A DNA stretch of 64,000 nucleotides from Micromonospora sp. WMMD1082. GTDB taxonomy: Bacteria > Actinomycetota > Actinomycetes > Mycobacteriales > Micromonosporaceae. The translations under genes were made by a program, and so were the position numbers. The DNA lies in the NCBI RefSeq assembly GCF_029626175.1, contig NZ_JARUBM010000002.1:3427001-3491000 (forward strand), given 5' to 3'. Below are positions 22,951-31,015 of the stretch, piece by piece. Under the pieces are notes generated by a model. That model saw nothing but the letters and a program-made list of their open reading frames with translations. It had not been told where the DNA came from and made no database searches. Every line of letters begins with the position of its first letter. The stretch's first letter is position 1.

Positions 22951-25551
22951 TCATTCCGGCAGGTTGGTGAGTACCACGTCGAGCACCCGGATCGCGTCCG
23001 GCTTGGACAGTGGATTGTTGCCGTTACCGCACTTGGGCGACTGCACGCAGGACGGGCAGCCGCCCTCGCAGCCACACTCGGCGATCGCATCGCGGGTGGC
23101 GCGCAGCCAGGACGCCGCCATGCCGTACGCCCGCTCCGCGAAGCCGGCACCGCCGGGGTGGCCGTCGTAGACGAACACGGTCGGCGCCTCGGTGTCCTGA
23201 TGCACCGCCGTGGACAGGCCGCCGATGTCCCACCGGTCGCAGGTGGCGACCAGCGGCAGCAGGCCGATCGCGGCGTGTTCGGCGGCGTGCAGCGCACCCG
23301 GCACGTCGGCCGGATCCACCCCGGCAGCGGCCAGTGACTCGGGGGAGAGGGTGAACCAGACCGCGACGGTACGCAGGTCGCGCGCCGGCAGGTCCAGCGG
23401 GCGGGTGTCGATCACCTCGCCGGTGGCGATCCGCCGCCGCTGGTAGGACACCACCTGGCTGGTCACGTCCACCTCGCCCAGGAAGAGCCCGACCGGGCCG
23501 GCGTCGACGTACGACCGCACCGACACCACCGACAGCGAGGTGACGTCTCGGGCATGGGTGGACCAGTCCGGCTCCTCGGGGCGTACCAGCGCGCACCCGT
23601 CGTCGAGATCGAGCGAGTCGACCACGTACGACACTCCCTGGTGCAGGTAGACCGCGCCGGTGTGCAGCAGGAAGTGCGACGAACCGCCGTCGACCGTGCC
23701 GAGCAGCCGGCCGGTCGCCGCCTCCACCACACAGACCGGGGCACCACCCTCGCCGCGCAGGTCGACCTCGGGCCGTTCCCGGTGCCGCCAGTACCAGCCG
23801 GTCGGCCGCTGCCGCAACGCACCCGCCTCGACCAGCGCCTGGACGGCCTCCTTGGCGCCGGCACCGAAGAGTTCCAGGTCGGCTGCGGTCAGCGGCGCCT
23901 CGGCCGCCGCGCAGGCCAGCTGCGGACCGAGCACGTACGCGTTGGCCGGGTCGAGCACGGTCGCCTCCACCGGTGCCCCGAAGACCGCCTCCGGATGGTG
24001 CACCAGGTAGGTGTCCAGGGGGTCGTCCCGGGCCACCAGCACCGCGAGAGCCTCCTGGCCGGACCGCCCGGCGCGACCGGCCTGCTGCCACAACGACGCC
24101 CGGGTGCCCGGGTACCCGCAGATCACGACCGCGTCCAGGCCGATCAGGTCGACCCCCAGCTCCAGGGCGTTGGTCGAGGCCAGCCCCAGCAGGTCGCCGT
24201 GCAGCAGCGCGCGTTCCAGCTCGCGGCGTTCCTCGCGCAGGTAGCCGCCCCGGTAGGCGGCGACCCGGCCGCCGAGCCCGGGTACCGCCTCGTCGAGGCT
24301 GCGCCGGGCGCTGGTCGCCACCACCTCGGCGCCGCGCCGGGAGCGGACGAAGGCCAGCGTGCGTATGCCGGCGGCGACGGTGTCGGCGAGCAGGTCGGCG
24401 GTCTCCCGCAGCGCCGACCGGCGGACCTGGGTGAGATCAGCCCCGTCCGCCGGCTTACCGGCAACCGGGCCACCAGCGGTCGGACCACCGGAGGCCGAAC
24501 CGCCGGAAACCGGGCCGCCGGAGGTCGGACCACTGGAAGCGGGGCCATCGGAGGTTGGGCTGCCGGGGGTCGGGGCGCCGGAAGCCGGGGTTTCGGGAGC
24601 CGGCGAGGGGGCGGACGAGCGGGTCGGGGAGGGTGCGGCGGCATCGGGGGGCAGCAGCGGTGGCTCCCACAGCGCGAAGGTCACCCCGGCCCGTGGCGAG
24701 GTGTCCTCGGTGACGGCGGCCACCGGCAGGCCGGTCAGCCGGCCGGCCGCCGCGGCCGGGTCGCCCGAGGTCGCCGAGGCCAGCACGAACGTCGGGCCAA
24801 CGTCGCGTCCGTACCGCGCGCACTGCCGCCGCAGCCGGCGGAGCACGTGGGCGACGTGGGAGCCGAACACACCCCGGTAGACGTGGCACTCGTCGATCAC
24901 CACGTACGCCAGCCGGCGCAGGAAACCGGACCACTGGGCATGGCCGGGCAGGATGCCGTGGTGCAGCATGTCGGGATTGGTCAGCACGAACCGGGAGTAC
25001 CGCCGGATCCACTCCCGTTCGGCGCGCGGAGTGTCGCCGTCGTAGCAGGCCGGGCGTACGCCCTCGATCTCCAGGGCGGCGAGGGCGCGCAACTGGTCGG
25101 CGGCGAGCGCCTTGGTCGGCGCCAGATAGAGCACCGTGGCGCGGGGGTCGGCGAGCAGCGTGGCCAGCGCGGGAAGTTGGTACGCCAGGGACTTGCCGGA
25201 CGCGGTGCCGGTGGCCACCACCACGTGCCGGTGGTCGTACGCCAGGTTGGCCGCCTCGGTCTGGTGCCGCCACGGCGCCGTCACCCCGCGCCGGGCGTAC
25301 GCCGCGCGTAGCTCCTCCGGAGCCCAGTGTGGCCACGGCGCCGGCACCCCGGCGCGGGGCGGCACCCGCTCGACGTGGGTGATCGGGTCGGCGGCGTGCC
25401 GTTGCCGCAGCCGGCGCAGCAGATCGCCCGGGGAGATGGTGGCGCCCGTCGCGGTGACGGCGGCCGGGGCGATGGCGGCTGGGGCGGTGCCCGGTGGCGG
25501 CTCGGCGTCACGGCCGGTGGATACGCTGGCTGCCGAGGTCACGTCCTGCAC
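22951..25551 (-). CDS. MrfA-type DEXH helicase with DUF1998 zinc-binding C-terminus
   Basis: The 866-residue SF2 helicase has motif I G-T-A-S-G-K-S, motif II D-E-C-H, S-A-T and the motif VI Q-Q-A-G-R-A-G-R. The C-terminal DUF1998-like region ends in a cysteine cluster C-x-C-x3-C-x2-C-x5-C. Proteins of this build include Bacillus MrfA, which repairs mitomycin damage. Residues about 300-365 are a low-complexity S/T-G-G-P linker encoded by roughly 15-bp tandem repeats (about 24470-24600) inside the region before motif IV; this insert is unusual. It is divergent from bldG, as recalled in Streptomyces. Confidence 0.88.
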   Translation of the reverse strand: MQDVTSAASVSTGRDAEPPPGTAPAAIAPAAVTATGATISPGDLLRRLRQRHAADPITHVERVPPRAGVPAPWPHWAPEELRAAYARRGVTAPWRHQTEAANLAYDHRHVVVATGTASGKSLAYQLPALATLLADPRATVLYLAPTKALAADQLRALAALEIEGVRPACYDGDTPRAEREWIRRYSRFVLTNPDMLHHGILPGHAQWSGFLRRLAYVVIDECHVYRGVFGSHVAHVLRRLRRQCARYGRDVGPTFVLASATSGDPAAAAGRLTGLPVAAVTEDTSPRAGVTFALWEPPLLPPDAAAPSPTRSSAPSPAPETPASGAPTPGSPTSDGPASSGPTSGGPVSGGSASGGPTAGGPVAGKPADGADLTQVRRSALRETADLLADTVAAGIRTLAFVRSRRGAEVVATSARRSLDEAVPGLGGRVAAYRGGYLREERRELERALLHGDLLGLASTNALELGVDLIGLDAVVICGYPGTRASLWQQAGRAGRSGQEALAVLVARDDPLDTYLVHHPEAVFGAPVEATVLDPANAYVLGPQLACAAAEAPLTAADLELFGAGAKEAVQALVEAGALRQRPTGWYWRHRERPEVDLRGEGGAPVCVVEAATGRLLGTVDGGSSHFLLHTGAVYLHQGVSYVVDSLDLDDGCALVRPEEPDWSTHARDVTSLSVVSVRSYVDAGPVGLFLGEVDVTSQVVSYQRRRIATGEVIDTRPLDLPARDLRTVAVWFTLSPESLAAAGVDPADVPGALHAAEHAAIGLLPLVATCDRWDIGGLSTAVHQDTEAPTVFVYDGHPGGAGFAERAYGMAASWLRATRDAIAECGCEGGCPSCVQSPKCGNGNNPLSKPDAIRVLDVVLTNLPE

Positions 25552-25682
25552 TCTCGCACTGGTGTTCGGAAATGGGAAATCGACGTGCCGGGTGCGGATG
25601 GAGCTGTCCCGGTGAGTCGTCAGCCGGACCGTGGGGTAGTGGTTAGATGCCCAGAGAGTTTACGGCTGTGCGAGGAGGACCG

Positions 25683-26024
25683 ATGGAGCTGTCGCTGGCG
25701 ACCCGTACCGTGGGCGAGCACACGGTGCTCGAGGTCGGCGGTGAGGTGGACGTCTACACCGCCCCCCGGCTGCGCGAGCGGCTCCTCGAACTGATCGACG
25801 GCGGGGCCCGCCACGTGGTGGTCGACCTCGGCCGGGTGGACTTCCTCGACTCGACCGGGCTGGGCGTGCTGGTCGGCGCGCTCAAGCGGCTGCGCACCGC
25901 CGACGGCACCTTCGCGCTGGTCTGCGACAAGGAGCCGCTGCTCAAGATCTTCCGGATCACCGCGCTGGACCAGGTCTTTCCGCTGCATCCGACGGTCGAA
26001 GCGGCGACCGGCGCCGGCCAGTGA
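25683..26024 (+). CDS. bldG: BldG-type anti-sigma factor antagonist (STAS)
   Basis: The 113-residue STAS protein has the phosphorylatable serine S57 in D-F-L-D-S-T-G-L-G, at the position and total length of Streptomyces BldG. It would bind and release an anti-sigma factor when unphosphorylated, controlling stress or development. ATG at 25683 follows GAGGAGG; the 25647 start would add 12 residues and lacks that site. The stop overlaps the next gene's ATG (TGATG). Confidence 0.92.
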   Translation: MELSLATRTVGEHTVLEVGGEVDVYTAPRLRERLLELIDGGARHVVVDLGRVDFLDSTGLGVLVGALKRLRTADGTFALVCDKEPLLKIFRITALDQVFPLHPTVEAATGAGQ

Positions 26025-26458
26025 TGGCCACGGTCCGGCTCTCCTTCTCGCCCGCTCCGGTGCACGTGCGCACCGCCCGCCTGGTCGGCGTCGCGGTGGC
26101 CCGGCGCGCGGGGGTCCGCGAGGATCTGCTCGACGAGGTGCGGCTGGCCATCGGTGAGGCGTGCACCCGCGCGGTCGCCCTGCACCGCCAGTACGGCCTG
26201 GCCGAGCCGGTGCTGGTGGAGATGTCCGACTCCGGGGCGTACGCGGTGCGGGTGGTGGACCGGGCGCCGATCGAGGCGGGCATCGGGCTCGCCGCGCTCG
26301 ACGCCGACCAACTGGCCAACGAGTCGCTGAACGAGGACGACCTGACCACCGGTGTCGGGTTCGCCCTGCTCGCCGGCTTCGTCGAAGATCTCCAGGTCCG
26401 GCCCGTCGAGGACGGCATCGGCACCGAGGTGCGAATGGTCTGGCCGGTCGCCCGCTGA
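26024..26458 (+). CDS. Anti-sigma regulatory factor (HATPase-like), BldG partner
   Basis: The 144-residue protein has the N-box-like helix L-L-D-E-V-R-L-A-I-G-E-A-C and later D-x-G-like and G-V-G-F-A-L-L-A-G-F segments, resembling a GHKL kinase-type anti-sigma factor. It is translationally coupled to bldG by TGATG. In Streptomyces the equivalent gene next to bldG encodes an anti-sigma factor that binds BldG. GTG at 26021 is an alternative start one codon earlier. Confidence 0.85.
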   Translation: MATVRLSFSPAPVHVRTARLVGVAVARRAGVREDLLDEVRLAIGEACTRAVALHRQYGLAEPVLVEMSDSGAYAVRVVDRAPIEAGIGLAALDADQLANESLNEDDLTTGVGFALLAGFVEDLQVRPVEDGIGTEVRMVWPVAR

Positions 26459-26854
26459 GCCCGGCCCGGCCCGGCCCGTTGAGCGCCCGGCCCGCTGAGC
26501 CTCGCCGGCCGCGCGGCAACCCGAGCCGCGACAACCGAGATCGGGCCTTCGTCGCCGCATTCCCCGGCCGGGAATGCGGCGACTTTCGGAATGGATCAGG
26601 CCCTATATCAGATTTCGGTTCATAACACAGCGACGAAGATCATCGAGACCTGGCGCCACCTCGGTGTGACCTCGAACACGGCGGAGGGCTAGAGTACGCG
26701 GGTTGTCAGCAAGTGATCCACCGGGCAGCCAGCGCAGATGGTCGTCCGTCACCGGTTCGCCACGGTGGGTCGGCGCGCGCTTGCGAATTCGCATCCAGGC
26801 GCCGGTCGGTGCGTCTCCACCGGCCGGCGCGTTGTTCGGCACAGGAGGACACAG
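26459..26854. other. Gene-free stretch between bldG operon and hppA
   Basis: These 396 bp contain GGCCC-rich short repeats just after the stop (26459-26500), a strong terminator (26551-26587) and then the hppA promoter/leader (about 26640-26854). The leader is AT-richer near 26600-26640 (CTATATCAGATTT). ORFs reading through it into hppA are not supported by composition. Confidence 0.5.
26551..26587 (+). terminator. Hairpin terminator of the bldG operon
   Basis: GTCGCCGCATTCC (26551-26563) pairs with GGAATGCGGCGAC (26571-26583), with loop CCGGCCG, followed by TTTCGG. The perfect 13-bp stem with a short T-run is a good intrinsic terminator. Confidence 0.75.
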
Positions 26855-29233
26855 ATGTCCGACACCTTGGCCGCCGAGGGCGGCGGGATCTCCCTCACCG
26901 GAGCCAATGTCACGTACGTCGTCATCGCCGCGGTGATCGCGCTGGTCGCGCTCGCCTTCGCCGCCGCGTTGACGAAGACGGTGCTGGCCGCCGGCAAGGG
27001 CACCACCAACATGCAGGAGATCTCCGGGGCCGTGCAGGAGGGCGCCTCCGCCTACCTGTTCCGGCAGTTCCGGACCCTGGCGATCTTCGTGGTGATCGCC
27101 GTGGTGCTGCTGTTCCTGCTTCCGGTGCACAACACCGACGGCAGCGAGACCGCGGTGAAGATCGGTCGTTCGCTCTTCTTCGTGGTCGGCGCGCTGTTCA
27201 GCGCCTTCATCGGTGGCGCGGGCATGTGGCTGGCCACCCGGGCCAACCTGCGGGTGGCGGCCGCCGCCCGGGAACGCGAAGGCGGCCGGGAGTCGGCCAT
27301 GAAGATCGCCTTCCGTACCGGTGGGGTGGTCGGCTTCCTCACCGTCGGTCTCGGCCTCTTCGGCGCCGCGCTGGTGGTGCTGATCTTCCGGGGTGACGCG
27401 CCGACGGTGCTGGAGGGCTTCGGCTTCGGCGCCGCGCTGCTGGCCATGTTCATGCGGGTCGGCGGCGGCATCTTCACCAAGGCCGCGGACGTCGGCGCCG
27501 ACCTGGTCGGCAAGGTCGAGCAGGGCATCCCCGAGGACGACCCGCGCAACGCCGCCACCATCGCCGACAACGTCGGTGACAACGTCGGCGACTGCGCCGG
27601 CATGGCCGCCGACCTCTTCGAGTCGTACGCGGTCACCCTGGTCGCGGCGCTGATCCTGGGCCGGGCCGCGTTCGGCACCGACGGCCTGGTGCTGCCGCTG
27701 ATCATCTCCACGATCGGTGTGCTGGTCGCGATCATCGGCGTCTTCATCACCCGGCTGCGCGCCTCCGACCGCAACGGGCTGACCGCGATCAACCGGGCGT
27801 TCTACCTCTCCGCGTTGATCTCGGCGGTGCTGGTCGCGGTGGCCACCTTCGCCTACCTCCAGCCGTCCTGGGCGGCGCAGCTCGGCGACGACTGGCGGGA
27901 CACCCTCAACGTGACCGGCGGGGATCCGCTCTTCGGCCCGCGTGGCGTGGTCATCGGCGCGGTCGTCATCGGCATCGTGCTGGCCGCCGCCATCCAGGCG
28001 CTGACCGGCTACTTCACCGAGACCAACCGCCGGCCGGTGCAGGACATCGGCAAGAGTTCCCAGACCGGCCCGGCCACCGTCATCCTCGCCGGCATCAGCG
28101 TCGGCCTCGAGTCGGCGGTCTACTCGGCGCTGCTCATCGGTGCCGGCGTCTTCGGCGCCTTCCTGCTGGGCGGCGGCTCGATCACCCTCTCGCTGTTCGC
28201 CGTGGCGCTGGCCGGTACCGGCCTGCTCACCACCGTCGGCGTGATCGTCGCGATGGACACCTTCGGCCCGATTTCGGACAACGCCCAGGGCGTGGCCGAG
28301 ATGTCCGGCGACGTCGACGAGCACGGCGCCCGTACCCTCACCGAGCTGGACGCGGTGGGCAACACCACCAAGGCGATCACCAAGGGCATCGCGATCGCCA
28401 CGGCGGTGCTGGCCGCGACCGCGCTGTTCGGCTCGTACACCGACACGCTGCGCCTCGCGTACGCCGACGCGGGGGTGACCGACGTCGGTGGCGAGATCCT
28501 CAACGCGCTGAACGTGGCCAACCCGCAGAACCTGGTCGGCCTGATCATCGGCGCGGCGGTGGTGTTCCTCTTCTCCGGCCTGGCGATCAACGCGGTCTCC
28601 CGCTCGGCGGGCGCCGTGGTGATGGAGGTCCGCCGGCAGTTCCGCGAGCTGCCCGGGATCATGGACGGCACCCAGCGGCCGGAGTACGGCAAGGTCGTCG
28701 ACATCTGCACCCGGGACGCGCAGCGTGAGCTGCTGACCCCCGGCCTGCTGGCGATCCTGGCGCCGATCGCGGTCGGGTTCGGCCTCGGGCCCGGCGCGCT
28801 GGCGTCGTACCTGGCCGGCGCGATCGGGGCGGGCACGCTGATGGCGGTCTTCCTGGCCAACTCCGGCGGTGCCTGGGACAACAGCAAGAAGATGGTCGAG
28901 GACGGCGCCTACGGCGGCAAGGGCTCCGAGGCGCATGCGGCGACCGTCATCGGCGACACGGTCGGCGACCCGTTCAAGGACACCGCCGGTCCGGCGATCA
29001 ACCCGCTGCTCAAGGTGATGAACCTGGTGGCGCTGCTGATCGCGCCGGCCGTGGTGGCGTGGAGCGTGGGCGAGGACCGCAACGTCGGCCTGCGGATCAC
29101 CATCGCGGTGGTGGCCACGCTGATCGTCGTCGCGGCGGTGGTGTTCAGCAAGCGCAAGAGCATCGCGATGGGCGACGACGCCGACAGCGGCTCCGGCACT
29201 GCGGACCCGCGGCCGGAGGAGATCAAGGCCTGA
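26855..29233 (+). CDS. hppA: Proton-pumping membrane pyrophosphatase, K+-independent type
   Basis: The 792-residue protein with about 16 membrane segments couples PPi hydrolysis to H+ export. The PPi site D-V-G-A-D-L-V-G-K-V-E and the D-N-V-G-D-N-V-G-D-C-A-G repeat are intact. The G-N-T-T-K-A motif carries Lys where K+-dependent enzymes have Ala, indicating the K+-independent H+ pump. ATG at 26855 follows ACAGGAGGAC. A short charged tail ends it. It stands alone after the bldG operon. Confidence 0.95.
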   Translation: MSDTLAAEGGGISLTGANVTYVVIAAVIALVALAFAAALTKTVLAAGKGTTNMQEISGAVQEGASAYLFRQFRTLAIFVVIAVVLLFLLPVHNTDGSETAVKIGRSLFFVVGALFSAFIGGAGMWLATRANLRVAAAAREREGGRESAMKIAFRTGGVVGFLTVGLGLFGAALVVLIFRGDAPTVLEGFGFGAALLAMFMRVGGGIFTKAADVGADLVGKVEQGIPEDDPRNAATIADNVGDNVGDCAGMAADLFESYAVTLVAALILGRAAFGTDGLVLPLIISTIGVLVAIIGVFITRLRASDRNGLTAINRAFYLSALISAVLVAVATFAYLQPSWAAQLGDDWRDTLNVTGGDPLFGPRGVVIGAVVIGIVLAAAIQALTGYFTETNRRPVQDIGKSSQTGPATVILAGISVGLESAVYSALLIGAGVFGAFLLGGGSITLSLFAVALAGTGLLTTVGVIVAMDTFGPISDNAQGVAEMSGDVDEHGARTLTELDAVGNTTKAITKGIAIATAVLAATALFGSYTDTLRLAYADAGVTDVGGEILNALNVANPQNLVGLIIGAAVVFLFSGLAINAVSRSAGAVVMEVRRQFRELPGIMDGTQRPEYGKVVDICTRDAQRELLTPGLLAILAPIAVGFGLGPGALASYLAGAIGAGTLMAVFLANSGGAWDNSKKMVEDGAYGGKGSEAHAATVIGDTVGDPFKDTAGPAINPLLKVMNLVALLIAPAVVAWSVGEDRNVGLRITIAVVATLIVVAAVVFSKRKSIAMGDDADSGSGTADPRPEEIKA

Positions 29234-29349
29234 CCCGTACGGCACCCCGGTCCCCGGTCGGCGATCCGCTGGCCGGGGACCGGTCGCCTGTCCGGAGCCG
29301 GCACTCACGGCCGGTGCCGACCAGCAGGAGAAGCCGTACGCTGCAACGC

Positions 29350-29895
29350 ATGCGTACGTGCCGGGCGGCAGCCGCCGGAAAGCTCACGGTGCTCCTGGCC
29401 ACGCTGATCCTGCTGGCCGCCGCGTGCGGGTCCAGCGGCCCCAGCCCGCGGGCCTGGGCCGCGTCGGTGTGCTCGGCGCTGACCCCGTGGCGGGCCGAGA
29501 TCAGCAAGCTGACCAGCAGCACCGACCAGCAGATGACCGCGCAGACCACCCCGGCGCAGGCCAAGGAGAACCTGGTCCGGCTCTTCGGTGGGGCCGAGGA
29601 GGCCAGCGAGACCGCCCGGCGGAAGGTGGAGCAGGCGGGGGTGCCGGAGGTCGAGCACGGCGAGGAGGTCTCCGCCGGCTTCCGGGCCTCGCTCGCCTCG
29701 ATGCGGGACGCCTACGGCCGGGCGCGGACCACCATCGACGGGCTGGGCACCGGCGAGGCCACCGCCTTCTACGACGGCGTACGGGCCGCGGTGGAGACCC
29801 TCCAGCAGGAGTACGACGCGAGCGCGCTGGACACCAGCCAGCTCAACTCCGAGGAACTGAAGCGCGCCTTCGACGAGGTACCCGAATGCCGCTGA
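29350..29895 (+). CDS. Lipoprotein with helical solute-domain-like body
   Basis: The 181-residue protein starts with a basic n-region, hydrophobic core and lipobox L-A-A-A-C (Cys about 24). The body is mainly helical and contains several conserved-looking acidic residues and an A-S-V-C pair. It ends C-R just as the next gene starts (10-bp overlap). I recall a lipoprotein at the same place near hppA/topA in other actinomycetes; the function is not known to me. Confidence 0.8.
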   Translation: MRTCRAAAAGKLTVLLATLILLAAACGSSGPSPRAWAASVCSALTPWRAEISKLTSSTDQQMTAQTTPAQAKENLVRLFGGAEEASETARRKVEQAGVPEVEHGEEVSAGFRASLASMRDAYGRARTTIDGLGTGEATAFYDGVRAAVETLQQEYDASALDTSQLNSEELKRAFDEVPECR

Positions 29896-30695
29896 GCGGT
29901 TCCGGCGAGACACCGGCGGTGCAACCGCTGCCGGTGGCCTTCCCGCCGCCCGCCGCGGCCGCACCGGCGACCCGCCGGCGCGGCGGGACCGGTCGACGGA
30001 GCACCGCCGCCGACCCGGAGACCGGGACGGTGTCCGGCGACGATCCTGCGGCGCAGCCCACGGCGGGGCCGACCGACCCGGCTACCGCCGACCGGCAACT
30101 GGTCTTCTTCGGTGCGGAGACCGGTGACCCCTCCGTGGCCGACCTCGCCGGGCTGCTCGCCGGGCCGGGCGAGGTCCACCGGATGGGCGGCACCGCCCGG
30201 TTGACGGTGGTGGTGGACGCCGCGTGGCGGGTGCACGTGCTCATCGGCGAGCTGGCCCAGCGGGGTGTCCGGGCCACCTGGGCGGCCACCGAGGCCCAGC
30301 GGTACGCGGTGCGCACCGCGTACACCCGGACGATCGTGCCGCTCGCGGCGGCCTGGCTGCGCGGCCCGACGCAGCACCCGCCCCCCGGGTTCCAACTCGA
30401 CGGCCGGCGGCTGCGTCTCTGGCTCGCAGCGGCCGGGGGGGCCGGCGCGGGCGGAGCAGCCGGGGTGGGCGATCCACCGGACTTCCTGCTCCACCTCGGC
30501 GGCAGCGATCCGCAGCGGTGGGCGGCGGTGGGTGCCGCCCTGGCCGCGGTCGGGCTGGCCGGCGAGCTGGTCGAGCCCGGCTCCGGCGGACCCGCGTACC
30601 GGATCGCGGGACGCCGCCGGACGATGCGGCTGGCCGAACTGGTCGGTGAGCGCCCGTCGGCGGCCCCGCCCGCGGCCTGGCCGGTCCGGCGTTGA
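29886..30695 (+). CDS. Conserved-type hypothetical protein next to topA
   Basis: The 269-residue protein has a Pro/Ala/Thr-rich N-terminal third and a mixed alpha/beta C-terminal domain (about 75-265) with R-L-T-V-V-V-D-A-A-W-R-V and R-Y-A-V-R-T-A-Y-T-R-T. No membrane helix or signal is visible. It overlaps the lipoprotein gene by 10 bp, suggesting co-translation. I do not recognise the fold; a related gene lies between hppA and topA in other actinomycetes, as far as I recall. Confidence 0.72.
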   Translation: MPLSGSGETPAVQPLPVAFPPPAAAAPATRRRGGTGRRSTAADPETGTVSGDDPAAQPTAGPTDPATADRQLVFFGAETGDPSVADLAGLLAGPGEVHRMGGTARLTVVVDAAWRVHVLIGELAQRGVRATWAATEAQRYAVRTAYTRTIVPLAAAWLRGPTQHPPPGFQLDGRRLRLWLAAAGGAGAGGAAGVGDPPDFLLHLGGSDPQRWAAVGAALAAVGLAGELVEPGSGGPAYRIAGRRRTMRLAELVGERPSAAPPAAWPVRR

Positions 30696-30856
30696 TCGCG
30701 GCTGACGCCGCGCTGACGTCCGGTCCGGGCCGCTGACGCCCCGGTCGACGCGGCCGCCCCATTGTCCGATCAGGGACACTCGGGTGTCGGGGAACACACG
30801 GGGAATCGGCCCTGTTCCACCTACACCGAGGGGCTGTCGTGGTCACAGCGGCCCGC

Positions 30857-30882
30857 TTGACACCCTACCCAGGGTGTACGGT
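30857..30882 (+). promoter_or_regulatory. Promoter-like site with embedded palindrome upstream of topA
   Basis: TTGACA (30857-30862) is followed by the palindrome CACCCT-ACCC-AGGGTG (30861-30876) and TACGGT (30877-30882). The spacing of the two boxes (14 bp) is short for a standard promoter, but the palindrome lies exactly where a repressor would block it. The gene-free stretch is 30696-31015; the remainder shows GC-rich sequence only. Confidence 0.4.
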
Positions 30883-31015
30883 GACGCCGTCCGGCGTGAC
30901 CACCGCTCGTCCCGGGCGGATTGCCGCCCGCGAAACCCGAAACACGGACGGCGCGTTACGTTGGACATCCGGAACGCCGGGTACCGGTGGGTCGAGTGCG
31001 CCCGGAGGCGGCCAG

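Noticed and set aside
26603..29308. 901-codon minus-strand ORF
   Set aside because: It is antisense to hppA; His/Arg/Asp-rich noise.
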